A stretch of 64,000 nucleotides of DNA, from positions 62,001 through 126,000 of the forward strand of contig NZ_JBQCJW010000003.1 in NCBI RefSeq assembly GCF_051967575.1, given 5' to 3'. Position numbers and translations under genes: made by a program. Shown here one piece after another: positions 8,353 to 16,613 of this stretch. A model generated the notes under the pieces. That model had not been told where the DNA came from and searched no databases. It worked only from the letters and a program-made list of their open reading frames with translations. Source of the DNA: Solibacillus silvestris_B (GTDB lineage: Bacteria; Bacillota; Bacilli; Bacillales_A; Planococcaceae). Each line of letters opens with the position of its first letter. Position 1 is the stretch's first letter.

Positions 8353-9246
8353 TCATAAATTCGACATGAGGCGTTTTGCGATCATCTGAAATTCTTCCGG
8401 ACCGATACCCGGGGCAAATTCTTCCGGCAATTCATCCAAATCGGGAATTTTCCCGCCCTTTGGCATCCCTTCTTCCACAATGAGCGGGGCGTTCGATGTC
8501 GGATGTTTCCCTTTCCAAATTTTATTAATATCTTGATAGTCCCCTACATAATTCCATGTAAACAGTACATTTCCATAGCCGCGCTCCTCATACTTCCGGG
8601 CATGGTCAAATACATGATTATCAAGGCTCGGTATCGGAAGCATCTTTGTCACATCCAGCCCTGTCGCCATTTCCAGCGCTTTTGCATAGGCAACGACATG
8701 TGTGCCGCCTCGCACTATTAAATACCCTATCGTTTCACGCGCTGTCGGGTGATCGGTCATTTCATAGACACGCATTTTATGTGTACGTGCCCCGCATTCC
8801 AAAAAGAAATTATGCAATAAATCGAGCACTAAGTTTCCGCTGGAAAATACATTTTCCCCGGTCCATGCTTTCCCCATTGAATCAACAGGCAATGATGTTT
8901 GGGCAGCAGCGATAAAGCTTTGGGTATTGCGCATATTTTTGGCATTGAGCATCGGCGCAACATTCGGAGTCCCGGCAAATGTCGTATCTTTGCTCAGTAA
9001 ATTAATAGTGTTGGCAACAAGTTCAACATGGCCGAATTCTTCTGCCGTAATGCTTGCGACCAAATCATAAAATGGCTTTAGTTTCTTTTTTCCCCGAAAG
9101 TTGAATGACTGGTACATATAATTATTCAATGTCGACATTTCGCCAAATTTCCCGCCTAATAATTCCTGGACAGCACTTGCCGCATTCGCATCCCCATATT
9201 CAACTTGCGGTAAATCAATTGCTAAACGATTAACTCGCTGAAACAA
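8353..9246 (-). CDS. Manganese catalase family protein
   Basis: Non-haem dimanganese catalase (2 H2O2 to 2 H2O + O2), 297 residues, four-helix-bundle ferritin-like fold. The metal ligands of the family are visible in order: E in GKFGEMSTLNNYMYQSFNF, E and H in ITAEEFGHVELVANT, E in NFFLECGARTHKM and H in VRGGTHVVAYAKAL. Close in length to B. subtilis YdbD/YjqC, which are spore- or stress-associated. The start is TTG at 9246 with AGGGGGTG seven bases upstream. An inverted repeat lies at 9262-9284. The preceding small gene at 9313-9528 may share the transcript. Confidence 0.93.
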   Translation of the reverse strand: MFQRVNRLAIDLPQVEYGDANAASAVQELLGGKFGEMSTLNNYMYQSFNFRGKKKLKPFYDLVASITAEEFGHVELVANTINLLSKDTTFAGTPNVAPMLNAKNMRNTQSFIAAAQTSLPVDSMGKAWTGENVFSSGNLVLDLLHNFFLECGARTHKMRVYEMTDHPTARETIGYLIVRGGTHVVAYAKALEMATGLDVTKMLPIPSLDNHVFDHARKYEERGYGNVLFTWNYVGDYQDINKIWKGKHPTSNAPLIVEEGMPKGGKIPDLDELPEEFAPGIGPEEFQMIAKRLMSNL

Positions 9247-9261
9247 TAAAGCACCCCCTAA

Positions 9262-9284
9262 TTGTCATACTAAGCTTATGACAA
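9262..9284. promoter_or_regulatory. Inverted repeat upstream of the catalase gene
   Basis: TTGTCATA at 9262-9269 and TATGACAA at 9277-9284 are exact complements separated by 7 bases, just before the catalase ribosome binding site. No T-run follows on either strand, so it is more like an operator or mRNA stem than a terminator. Confidence 0.4.
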
Positions 9285-9312
9285 CCAGAAAATGCATAGA
9301 CCTAAACCATCA

Positions 9313-9528
9313 TCATTTTTTTAAAAACGGCATAACCGAAACAATTTTTTCAATGCGAATATAAAACGGTGTTTGGCAAACGTCAAGCACAATATAATCC
9401 GGACAGATTACAGCCAAAATTCCTTGTTGGACTCGATTTCCCTCCTGCTGTACCGCAACCATTTGCCCTAAATAATTTTGAATTGCTTCAAGCCAATAGG
9501 CGTTCGAAAAAGTGTTCATTTGAACCAA
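9313..9528 (-). CDS. Small DUF2642-like protein
   Basis: A 71-residue protein with the pattern YLGQMVAVQ...GVILAV-like strand...DYIVLDVCQTPFYIRIEKIVSVMPF, which resembles DUF2642/YuzF-type small proteins of spore-forming Bacillales, some linked to the spore coat. The frame is open to 9570, but AAAGGAGTG sits exactly eight bases before the TTG at 9528, which I take as start; an ATG follows three codons later. It precedes the manganese catalase on the same strand with a 66-bp gap. Function unknown. Confidence 0.6.
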   Translation of the reverse strand: MVQMNTFSNAYWLEAIQNYLGQMVAVQQEGNRVQQGILAVICPDYIVLDVCQTPFYIRIEKIVSVMPFLKK

Positions 9529-9593
9529 AAAAATCACTCCTTTGTATGCATACTTTACAATATGCTCCAAAAGAGTGTTAGGTTCATCGATTA

Positions 9594-10040
9594 TTATTTA
9601 GCTTTGGACTCGACCGTGATTGTTACGGGCCCATCATTTATAAGGGCTACATCCATCATTGCACCGAAAATGCCTGTTTCAACATGTAAACCATATGCTT
9701 TTAATTGTTCATTAAATGCCTCCCATAATGGCTCGGCATGTTCCGGTCTTGCCGCCTCCACAAAACTTGGCCGCTTCCCTTTGCGTGTATCGGCATATAA
9801 TGTAAATTGCGAAATGGATAATATATCGCCGCCCGCTTCGAGAATGGAACGGTTCATTTTTCCTTCTTCATCTTCCCAAATGCGTAAATCGGCAATTTTT
9901 TTCGCAGCATATGCAATATCATCTGCCGTATCGCTATGGGTAATGCCGACCAATAATACATAGCCTTTTTCTATCGCGCCTGTCACCTGTCCATCCACTG
10001 TGACAGACGCTTGTTTTGAACGTTGTAATATTACTCGCAT
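9594..10040 (-). CDS. dtd: D-aminoacyl-tRNA deacylase
   Basis: Homodimeric trans-editing enzyme that hydrolyses D-amino acids (and glycine mischarged on tRNA-Ala) from tRNA. At 148 residues it has the usual length. The two active-site signatures are present: SQFTLYAD near residues 77-84 and NDGPVT near 136-141. The start MRVILQRSKQASVTVDG is canonical. It lies 18 bases downstream of relA on the same strand, the conserved relA-dtd pair of Bacillales, probably one operon. Confidence 0.97.
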   Translation of the reverse strand: MRVILQRSKQASVTVDGQVTGAIEKGYVLLVGITHSDTADDIAYAAKKIADLRIWEDEEGKMNRSILEAGGDILSISQFTLYADTRKGKRPSFVEAARPEHAEPLWEAFNEQLKAYGLHVETGIFGAMMDVALINDGPVTITVESKAK

Positions 10041-10058
10041 ACTTTAACCTTCCATCTG

Positions 10059-12254
10059 TTAATTAATGACCCGCTGTACGGAATAAATATCCGGCAGCTG
10101 CTTAATTTTTTCGACCACTTTATGAAGCCCCGAAATATTCGAGATCGCAATCGTTAAATGAATCGTCGCAATTTTGTCGCGGTCCGCACGTCCGGTCACT
10201 GCTAAAATATTCGTTTTCGCTTCACTTACAGCATGCATCACATCATTTAAAATACCCGGCCGGTCAAATGCGGAAATTTCGATATCCACTGGGTAATCTT
10301 TGCGGATTTGCGTCCCGTCATTTTCCCATTCGACTTCAATAAGACGTTCCAAACTTCCATCTTCTTGGATGTTCGGGCAATCTGCGCGGTGTACTGACAC
10401 GCCTCGCCCTTTTGTAATAAACCCGACAATATCATCACCCGGCACAGGTGTACAGCAGCGTGATAGACGGATCAGCAGATTATCAATCCCTTTGACGATC
10501 ACTCCCGATTCCGTCCGCTTTTTCGGTGCCGGGGTGTTCATGCTTTTCACAATTTTTTCGAGCGCCTCTTCCTGTTCACGCTCTTTGCGCATCTTCTCGG
10601 CCAGGCGATTGACGATTTGCTGTGCGGTAATGCCATTTACGCCTACCGCGGCATATAAATCGTCTTCATGTGTATAATTGAATTTTTCAATGACCCGTTT
10701 AATATTTTCCGGTGTCAATACTTCCTTCAAATCAAAGTCTTGGGCTTTAATTTCTTTTTCGACAAGCTCTTTTCCTTTTACGACGCTTTCTTCACGGACA
10801 TGCTTCTTGAAAAATTGCTTGATTTTATTTTTCGCCTGCGAGCTTTGCGCAATTTTAATCCAGTCACGACTCGGGCCAAATGATTGCTTTGATGTTAATA
10901 CTTCGACGATATCCCCTGTCTTTAATGGGGTGTCAAGCGGTACCATTTTGCCGTTCACTTTCGCCCCGATCGTTTTGTTCCCTACTTCCGAATGGACGCG
11001 GTATGCAAAATCGATCGGGACAGAGCCTGCCGGGAGCTCGATTACATCCCCTTTTGGCGAGAAGACGTACACCATGTCGGAAAACAAGTCGAACTTTAAT
11101 GATTCCATAAATTCAGCGGCATTCGATGATTCATTTTGGAATTCCAGAATTTCGCGGAACCAAGTCAGTTTTTGGTCAATATTTTCCGTGTTTTGCTCGA
11201 TTGTCTTCCCTTCTTTATAAGCCCAGTGTGCCGCTATACCAAATTCGGCAATTTTATGCATTTCCTTCGTACGAATCTGCACTTCCAACGGATCGCCGTA
11301 CGGACCGATTACTGTCGTATGCAATGATTGGTATAAATTTTGCTTCGGCATCGCAATATAGTCTTTAAAACGGCCAGGCATCGGCTTCCATAGTGTGTGA
11401 ATAATGCCGATGACCGCATAGCAATCTTTAATGCTGTCGACTAGAATCCTTACAGCAAGCAAATCATAAATTTCATTGAATTGCTTTTTTTGGAGCACCA
11501 TTTTACGGTAAATACTATATAAATGTTTTGGACGACCATATACATCAGCGTCGATTTCCACTTCTTTCAGCTGTGAATTGATTTCATCCATTACATTATC
11601 CAAATATGCTTCGCGCTCATTCCGCTTTTTTTTCATCAGGCTGACAATCCGGTAATATTGCTGCGGATTTAAATAGCGCAATGCAGTATCCTCCAGCTCC
11701 CACTTCACCTTGGAAATCCCCAGCCGGTGAGCTAATGGCGCAAAAATCTCCAATGTTTCCTCGGAAATACGGCGTTGTTTTTCCGCCGGCAAATGCTTCA
11801 ACGTACGCATATTATGCAGACGGTCCGCCAGTTTGATTAAAATGACACGAATATCCTGTGCCATCGCGACAAACATTTTTCTATGATTTTCCGCTTGCTG
11901 CTCTTCTTTTGACATATATTTAATTTTCCCAAGCTTTGTTACGCCATCAACAAGCTTTGCTACTTCTTCACTAAATTCGTTCACTAAATCTTCGCGTGTC
12001 ACGTCCGTATCCTCTACAACATCGTGCAAAAATCCAGCGGCTACTGTTTCGGGATCCATTTGCAGCTCCGCCAGAATTCCTGCTACTTGCACCGGGTGAA
12101 TAATATATGGTTCTCCTGAGCTGCGGAACTGCTCTTTATGTGCTTCTTTCGCTACCTCATATGCTTTCACAACAAAGGCAACATGTTCTTCGTTCATATA
12201 GGATTTGACGAGCTCGAAAACATCTTCGGGCGCCAATATTTGTTCTTTCGCCAT
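10059..12254 (-). CDS. relA: Bifunctional (p)ppGpp synthetase/hydrolase RelA/SpoT (Rsh)
   Basis: Stringent-response enzyme that makes and degrades (p)ppGpp. Domains in order: HD hydrolase with FLHDVVEDTD (residues ~76-85) and KLADRLHNMRTL; synthetase region ~230-350 with YQSLHTTV; TGS domain (VYVFSPKGDVIELPAGSVPIDFAYRVH); zinc-finger/RIS part with RCCTPVPGDDI; C-terminal ACT (FDRPGILNDVMHAVSEAKTN). Both catalytic halves look intact, as expected of the long Firmicute Rsh. The ATG at 12254 is chosen because AGGTGG precedes it and the family starts there; an in-frame extension to 12404 is not coding-like. About 731 residues. Confidence 0.97.
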   Translation of the reverse strand: MAKEQILAPEDVFELVKSYMNEEHVAFVVKAYEVAKEAHKEQFRSSGEPYIIHPVQVAGILAELQMDPETVAAGFLHDVVEDTDVTREDLVNEFSEEVAKLVDGVTKLGKIKYMSKEEQQAENHRKMFVAMAQDIRVILIKLADRLHNMRTLKHLPAEKQRRISEETLEIFAPLAHRLGISKVKWELEDTALRYLNPQQYYRIVSLMKKKRNEREAYLDNVMDEINSQLKEVEIDADVYGRPKHLYSIYRKMVLQKKQFNEIYDLLAVRILVDSIKDCYAVIGIIHTLWKPMPGRFKDYIAMPKQNLYQSLHTTVIGPYGDPLEVQIRTKEMHKIAEFGIAAHWAYKEGKTIEQNTENIDQKLTWFREILEFQNESSNAAEFMESLKFDLFSDMVYVFSPKGDVIELPAGSVPIDFAYRVHSEVGNKTIGAKVNGKMVPLDTPLKTGDIVEVLTSKQSFGPSRDWIKIAQSSQAKNKIKQFFKKHVREESVVKGKELVEKEIKAQDFDLKEVLTPENIKRVIEKFNYTHEDDLYAAVGVNGITAQQIVNRLAEKMRKEREQEEALEKIVKSMNTPAPKKRTESGVIVKGIDNLLIRLSRCCTPVPGDDIVGFITKGRGVSVHRADCPNIQEDGSLERLIEVEWENDGTQIRKDYPVDIEISAFDRPGILNDVMHAVSEAKTNILAVTGRADRDKIATIHLTIAISNISGLHKVVEKIKQLPDIYSVQRVIN

Positions 12255-12406
12255 ATTTAGTCCACCTGTTCTTTTTATTTTCGCTTTAAGTATAACTTCA
12301 ATTGTATAAAAGATATCTACTAAATGTAAAGACACGTGGGCATTTAGTTTTGTAGAAAGATGAAATTTGTAGAATTGATGAACACATACTAGGAAATTTT
12401 TCATTT

Positions 12407-12449
12407 AAAAAAAGTTGTGTTAAAAGTCGATAAAACTTTTAACACAACC
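12407..12449 (-). terminator. Terminator downstream of apt
   Basis: GTTGTGTTAAAAGT pairs with its complement ACTTTTAACACAAC and is followed on the minus strand by a run of seven Ts. About 105 bases with a weak inverted repeat (GGCATTC 12478-12484, GAATGCC 12539-12545) separate it from the apt stop. Confidence 0.88.
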
Positions 12450-12555
12450 CTTCGCTATAGTAAACATATAATCCTGCGGCATTCATAATTAATTCCAGCT
12501 AGCGTCGCCGCAGCAGGCATGTCCCGCAACTACTTCCGGAATGCCCATTGACCGA

Positions 12556-13068
12556 TTAATATTGGATTAATGTTTTAATAGGGACACTGCCGATTTTGTC
12601 GCGCCCTTTTAATTCAGTCAGCTCGATGATGAAAGCAGCGCCTACAACCTCGCCGCCCAATTGCTCGATTAAGCGCACTGTCGCTTCCACTGTCCCGCCC
12701 GTCGCAAGCAAGTCATCACAAATCAATACTTTCTGGCCTTGCTTTACAGCATCTTTATGCATTGTCAATGTATCTGTGCCATATTCCAGACCATAGTCTG
12801 CAGAGATGACTTCACGCGGCAGTTTCCCTGGCTTGCGTACTGGCGCAAAGCCGATTTCCAATGCATATGCTACTGGACAGCCGATGATGAATCCGCGCGC
12901 TTCCGGACCTACAATAATTTCCGCGCCCACTTCTTTTGCATATTTTACAATTTCGTCCGTCGCATATTTGTATGCAGGGCCATTGTCCATAATTGTCGTA
13001 ATATCTTTAAAGCTAATGCCTTCTTTCGGCCAGTTTTCCACTGTTGTTACGTATTGTTTCAAATCCAT
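12556..13068 (-). CDS. apt: Adenine phosphoribosyltransferase
   Basis: Purine-salvage enzyme that converts adenine and PRPP to AMP plus pyrophosphate. 170 residues, the standard bacterial size. The PRPP-binding motif VLICDDLLATGGT lies near residues 114-126, the hood sequence FPKEGISFKDI-like WPKEGISFKDITTI is at the N terminus, and GPEARGFIIG is present. It lies between recJ and relA in the same order as in B. subtilis, 16 bases after the recJ stop on the same strand. Followed by a strong terminator, which makes relA a separate transcription unit. Confidence 0.98.
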   Translation of the reverse strand: MDLKQYVTTVENWPKEGISFKDITTIMDNGPAYKYATDEIVKYAKEVGAEIIVGPEARGFIIGCPVAYALEIGFAPVRKPGKLPREVISADYGLEYGTDTLTMHKDAVKQGQKVLICDDLLATGGTVEATVRLIEQLGGEVVGAAFIIELTELKGRDKIGSVPIKTLIQY

Positions 13069-13084
13069 TCTTCCTATGTCCTCC

Positions 13085-15406
13085 TCAAGAACCTAATCGC
13101 TCATTAAACCATTGCTTTAGCTCGCTATATGTAGCATATAATAGCTTTTGCTCGAGCTCAATTTGTCGTGAACGCATTTTATAAGACGGCGCTTCCGATA
13201 ATGCTTGTTTCGGGGCATTTTCATTCACAGTCGCCAAACCATTCTCTATTGTAACAAATCCTAGCTCAAAAAACACTTTTGTCATAAATTTAATTACTTC
13301 CGCATTCAGACCAATATGCTTCGACAATTGTTGAATATGTTCGTTCAAATTAAAGGTAGGACGTTTTTTCAAAAAGCCGTAATACCATTTAAAATGATCG
13401 CGTGTCGGCATGCCATTAAAATAGGCGGTTTGATCTGTATAAAAATGGGCGTAAATACGTTCGATCCGCACGGAATGCAGCAGTCGTTCGAGCAATGCGA
13501 CATTTTCCGGCAAATCAAGCAATACAATATTTTCATGAAGGACACTATAATCAACATCTTCCGCTACATGGACAATGCCTTTTGGAATCCATTGCGCAAA
13601 ATGGGCGTTTGTTTGTTTCGAAAAAGCAAGGAAATCCGTTTTTTCAACATCAATTTTCGAAAGCCAATTTGCCGTATGGTTTTTTCCGCGATAATCATAC
13701 AATTGCCATTCATTCACAGACACATCCTGAATCATGAATTGGGGCTTTTTATTGCCTTGCCATTCGTTGATCTGCAAATCCCCTACTAATGACAAAGCAA
13801 TTCCATAAGAGATTTCCTCGTGTAAATAGCCTTTATTGAATCCTATCGCATCAAGAGAACTATAAGCATCCTCCAGCTCCATTTTCAAATGATTTTCGGC
13901 TGAGCCAATTTTCCGCATCGATTTTACTTTTACATTTTGAACCGCGAAAATAGGCTTCGGAAATTCAGTACCGAATGGCGCTAGCCGGCGAATCTCTTCA
14001 ATCGCCTCGACCGTAATTTCACTTAGCTCAACAGGGACGTCTATATACAGTTTTTGGACAAGCTGCTCCTCTGTTAAACATGCAAGCGCCTGTTCATTTA
14101 AACGTGTGCGCAATGCATCTACATGCTCGATCGGCAATGTCATGCCCGCCGCCATAGGATGTCCGCCGAAATGTGGTAGAATATCGCGGTTTTTCGCCAA
14201 TTCATTATAGAGGTGGAATCCTTCAATACTTCTGGCTGACCCTTTGGCAATGCCTTTTCCCCGGTCAATTGAGAGCACAATTGCTGGGCGGTAATATTTT
14301 TCGACTAGGCGGGAGGCAACAATGCCGACAACGCCGGGATTCCAGCCTTCCCCCGCAACGACCAATACTTGCGCCCCTTTTAAATCGGAATCGCTTTCAA
14401 TCATTGAAATTGCTTCATTTGCAATGTCTTCCACTATTTTTTTCCGTTCTGTATTTTTGTCATTCAACTGCTTGGCGAGGTCATTTGCCTGTGCCGTGTC
14501 TTCACTCATCAGAAAATGCACACCGGGTTCAGCGCTTCCTAAGCGGCCAATTGCATTTAAACGCGGACCAAAATAGAAGCCAACCGTCTCTTCGTTTATC
14601 TCTTTCTGATTTGCTCCAGAAGCTTCACAAATCGCTTTTACCCAAGGATTATCGGATTGCCGCAATGCTTGCAGGCCCCGCTGCACTAAATAACGGTTTT
14701 CACCGATGAGCGGCACTAAATCGGCAATCGTGCCAATCGCAACATACTCGAATAAATGGTCTGGCAGCTCGCCGTATAATGCATGCGCCAATTTAAATGC
14801 GACACCAACGCCTGCAAGCTCTCCAAACGGATAATGGCCTTCCGGAACACGCGGATGAATAATGACATTGGCATCGGGCAACATATCCCCAGCCTCATGG
14901 TGATCGGTAATAATGACGTCCATACCAAGCTCACGGGCAAGCTTCACCTGTTCAATCCCGCTAATTCCATTATCGACCGTAATAATTAAATTTACGCCTT
15001 CCGCATGCGCTTCGCGGAAAAGTTCTTCATTCGGGCCGTAGCCATGAATAAAGCGGTCGGGAATTACGAAGCTTACATTCGCTCCTAAATCGAGTAGAAC
15101 ATTCAGCAGAACAGTCGTACTTGTAATTCCGTCTGCATCATAATCTCCATAAACCAAAATCTTTTCACCGTTTTCCAATGCTTGTTCAATTCGGACGATT
15201 GCTTCTTCCATGCCCGCCAATAAAAATGGATCATAGTACTGGCTTTCATCAATTTTCAGCAAAGGCTCGGCTTGCTCAATAGATTCACATCCGCGGGCAA
15301 TCAATATTTTTGCTGCAATCGATGAAATATTTAATCCTGCGCTGAATTGCTTCACAAGCTGTTCATCCTGCTTAGTTATTTTCCAAACTTTTTGTGACTG
15401 TATCAT
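13085..15406 (-). CDS. recJ: Single-stranded-DNA-specific exonuclease RecJ
   Basis: 5'-3' ssDNA exonuclease of the DHH superfamily for recombinational, base-excision and mismatch repair. 773 residues, typical of Bacillales RecJ with an extra C-terminal domain. Motifs: VYGDYDADGITST (DxDxD, near 85-97), VDNGISG, TDHHEAG (DHH, 168-170), and FGGHPMAAGMT of the DHHA1 part. The C-terminal part after ~560 is the Firmicute-specific region. The ATG at 15406 has GAGGAAGTG upstream. A TATAAT box lies at 15438-15433, so transcription starts close to the gene and the 21-bp array at 15520-16039 is upstream of the promoter. Confidence 0.97.
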   Translation of the reverse strand: MIQSQKVWKITKQDEQLVKQFSAGLNISSIAAKILIARGCESIEQAEPLLKIDESQYYDPFLLAGMEEAIVRIEQALENGEKILVYGDYDADGITSTTVLLNVLLDLGANVSFVIPDRFIHGYGPNEELFREAHAEGVNLIITVDNGISGIEQVKLARELGMDVIITDHHEAGDMLPDANVIIHPRVPEGHYPFGELAGVGVAFKLAHALYGELPDHLFEYVAIGTIADLVPLIGENRYLVQRGLQALRQSDNPWVKAICEASGANQKEINEETVGFYFGPRLNAIGRLGSAEPGVHFLMSEDTAQANDLAKQLNDKNTERKKIVEDIANEAISMIESDSDLKGAQVLVVAGEGWNPGVVGIVASRLVEKYYRPAIVLSIDRGKGIAKGSARSIEGFHLYNELAKNRDILPHFGGHPMAAGMTLPIEHVDALRTRLNEQALACLTEEQLVQKLYIDVPVELSEITVEAIEEIRRLAPFGTEFPKPIFAVQNVKVKSMRKIGSAENHLKMELEDAYSSLDAIGFNKGYLHEEISYGIALSLVGDLQINEWQGNKKPQFMIQDVSVNEWQLYDYRGKNHTANWLSKIDVEKTDFLAFSKQTNAHFAQWIPKGIVHVAEDVDYSVLHENIVLLDLPENVALLERLLHSVRIERIYAHFYTDQTAYFNGMPTRDHFKWYYGFLKKRPTFNLNEHIQQLSKHIGLNAEVIKFMTKVFFELGFVTIENGLATVNENAPKQALSEAPSYKMRSRQIELEQKLLYATYSELKQWFNERLGS

Positions 15407-15432
15407 ATAAATTTCACTTCCTCATGCAGTAC

Positions 15433-15438
15433 ATTATA
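15433..15438 (-). promoter_or_regulatory. -10 box of the recJ promoter
   Basis: TATAAT in the context TTTCGGTATAATGTACTG on the minus strand, 27 bases before the recJ start codon. The -35 region at 17 bases is poor, so the -10 element dominates the call. Confidence 0.6.
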
Positions 15439-15519
15439 CCGAAAATCGCTATTGTTTCCTAAAGATTATTTCGAAAAATAGCATTCCAAACTCGTAAATC
15501 GACTAGATTAATTGCCGGG

Positions 15520-16039
15520 TTCTGCTTTCGAGGCGCAATGTTCTACTTTCGCCATGAAAGCTTCTACATTTTGCGGAGATAGTTCTACTTTTGGCCCAGA
15601 ATCTTCTACTTCCCGCACTTCCCCGGCTACTTTAATTGCCAGGTTCTACTTTCGAGGCGCGATGTTCTACTTTCGCCATGTAAGCTTCTACATTTTGCGG
15701 AAGTAGTTCTACTTTCGGCATAAATAGTTCTACTTTTGGCCCAGAATCTTCTACTTCCCGCACTTCCCCGGCTACTTTAATTGCCAGGTTCTACTTTCGA
15801 NNNNNNNNNNNNNNNNNNNNNNNNNNNNNNNNNNNNNNNNNNNNNNNNNNNNNNNNNNNNNNNNNNNNNNNNNNNNNNNNNNNNNNNNNNNNNNNNNNNN
15901 GGCGCAATGTTCTACTTTCGCCATGTAAGCTTCTACATTTTGCGGAAGTAGTTCTACTTTCGGCATAGATAGTTCTACTTTTGGCCCAGAATCTTCTACT
16001 TCCCGCACTTCCCCGGCTACTAAAAACAGCCGTTCCTAC
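15520..16039. repeat. 21-bp-periodic TTCTAC array with 124/145-bp higher-order units
   Basis: The hexamer TTCTAC (mostly TTCTACTTT) recurs at 15541, 15562, 15583, 15604, 15644, 15665, 15686, 15707, 15728, 15749, 15789, 15910, 15931, 15952, 15973 and 15994. Variants are TTCTGC at 15520, GGCTAC at 15625, 15770 and 16015, and TTCCTAC at 16034. Steps are exactly 21 bp, except 19 bp after each GGCTAC. Units of five 21-bp steps plus one of 19 (124 bp) and six plus one (145 bp) are arranged head to tail and nearly identical, interrupted by the N-gap. The array lies after the yrvD terminator and before the recJ promoter. Read on the minus strand the core is AAAGTAGAA. Not a CRISPR and not coding; function unknown. 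Confidence 0.93.
15801..15900. other. Assembly gap (100 Ns) inside the repeat array
   Basis: Exactly 100 Ns, the conventional unknown-size scaffold gap. The flanks end in TTCTACTTTCGA and resume with GGCGCAATG, which together make one perfect 21-bp step. The true missing length is therefore zero or a whole number of repeat units. Copy number is unresolved. Confidence 0.99.
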
Positions 16040-16065
16040 TTTTGACGACACGCCTTTTTTGTTTA

Positions 16066-16110
16066 AGTAAAAAAGCTATCCAAAAAGCTTCACGCTCTTT
16101 AAATAGCTTC
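16066..16110 (-). terminator. Terminator of yrvD
   Basis: On the minus strand AAGCTAT (16109-16103) pairs with ATAGCTT (16079-16073), followed by TTTTTTAC. It separates the yrvD transcript from the repeat array. Confidence 0.65.
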
Positions 16111-16124
16111 CAATGGCCACATCA

Positions 16125-16499
16125 TTATTTCTTCGTACCTTTTTTCGTTTCGTTATCGTCCGGAATTTCCTCTATAACAAATGCAGATGCGCCACGTTCC
16201 CGAAGCTCGTCCTTTAAACGCAAAATTTCAGCATCCTTCTCATTTAACAATACACGTGTATCTTCAAGCTCTTTTCGAACAGCTTTTGTTTGACGCTTAC
16301 TGCCCAGCATCCGGAATGCCGAGAAGCAAAAACTGATAATAAAGCCGATTAACACAGATCCTAAAATAACAAGTATTAACGGCCATCTCGCTTCCCCGAA
16401 CACATAATTCACCGGGACGCTTTCGACATTTACCATAGCAAAAACAGCGACAATAATTGCGAAAATAAGACCGACTACCAATGTCCATTGAACTTTCAT
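16125..16499 (-). CDS. yrvD: LapA-domain membrane protein (YrvD-like)
   Basis: A 124-residue protein with two N-terminal transmembrane helices (WTLVVGLIFAIIVAVFAMVN and LILVILGSVLIGFIISFCF). A short loop containing VPVNYVFGEARWP lies between them, the DUF1049/LapA pattern. A charged coiled coil (KAVRKELEDTRVLLNEKDAE) follows and ends in a Lys-rich tail. The ATG at 16499 follows AAGGAGG; an extension to 16529 is not needed. Position between secDF and recJ matches B. subtilis yrvD. Function in Gram-positives is unknown; the name LapA comes from E. coli. Confidence 0.85.
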   Translation of the reverse strand: MKVQWTLVVGLIFAIIVAVFAMVNVESVPVNYVFGEARWPLILVILGSVLIGFIISFCFSAFRMLGSKRQTKAVRKELEDTRVLLNEKDAEILRLKDELRERGASAFVIEEIPDDNETKKGTKK

Positions 16500-16565
16500 A
16501 CGGTGCGCCTCCTTCATTATATTATCCATTAATTGTTATTCCTTTTTTCCTTTTTCTCTAAACAA

Positions 16566-16602
16566 AGAAAAACACGCAATTTGCTAAACACAAATTGCGT
16601 GG
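16566..16602 (-). terminator. Terminator of secDF
   Basis: CACGCAATTTG (16573-16583) pairs perfectly with CAAATTGCGTG (16591-16601) around a 7-base loop, followed on the minus strand by TTTTTC. Confidence 0.85.
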
Positions 16603-16613
16603 AATCAACATTT

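Noticed and set aside
12255..12404. N-terminal extension of RelA
   Set aside because: Not similar to RelA family starts; the ATG at 12254 has a good ribosome binding site.
15520..16039. CRISPR array
   Set aside because: The conserved core is only 6-9 bp, the 21-bp period is too short, the intervening sequences recur between units, and no cas genes are nearby.
15520..16039. TRAP-type RNA binding array (GAG/UAG triplets)
   Set aside because: TRAP sites are spaced 2-3 nt apart, not 21, and the array is probably upstream of the recJ promoter, so not transcribed.
15772..16051. Short minus-strand ORFs across the N-gap
   Set aside because: They arise from the 21-bp periodicity and run through Ns; no ribosome binding site, and the 19-bp steps break the frame.
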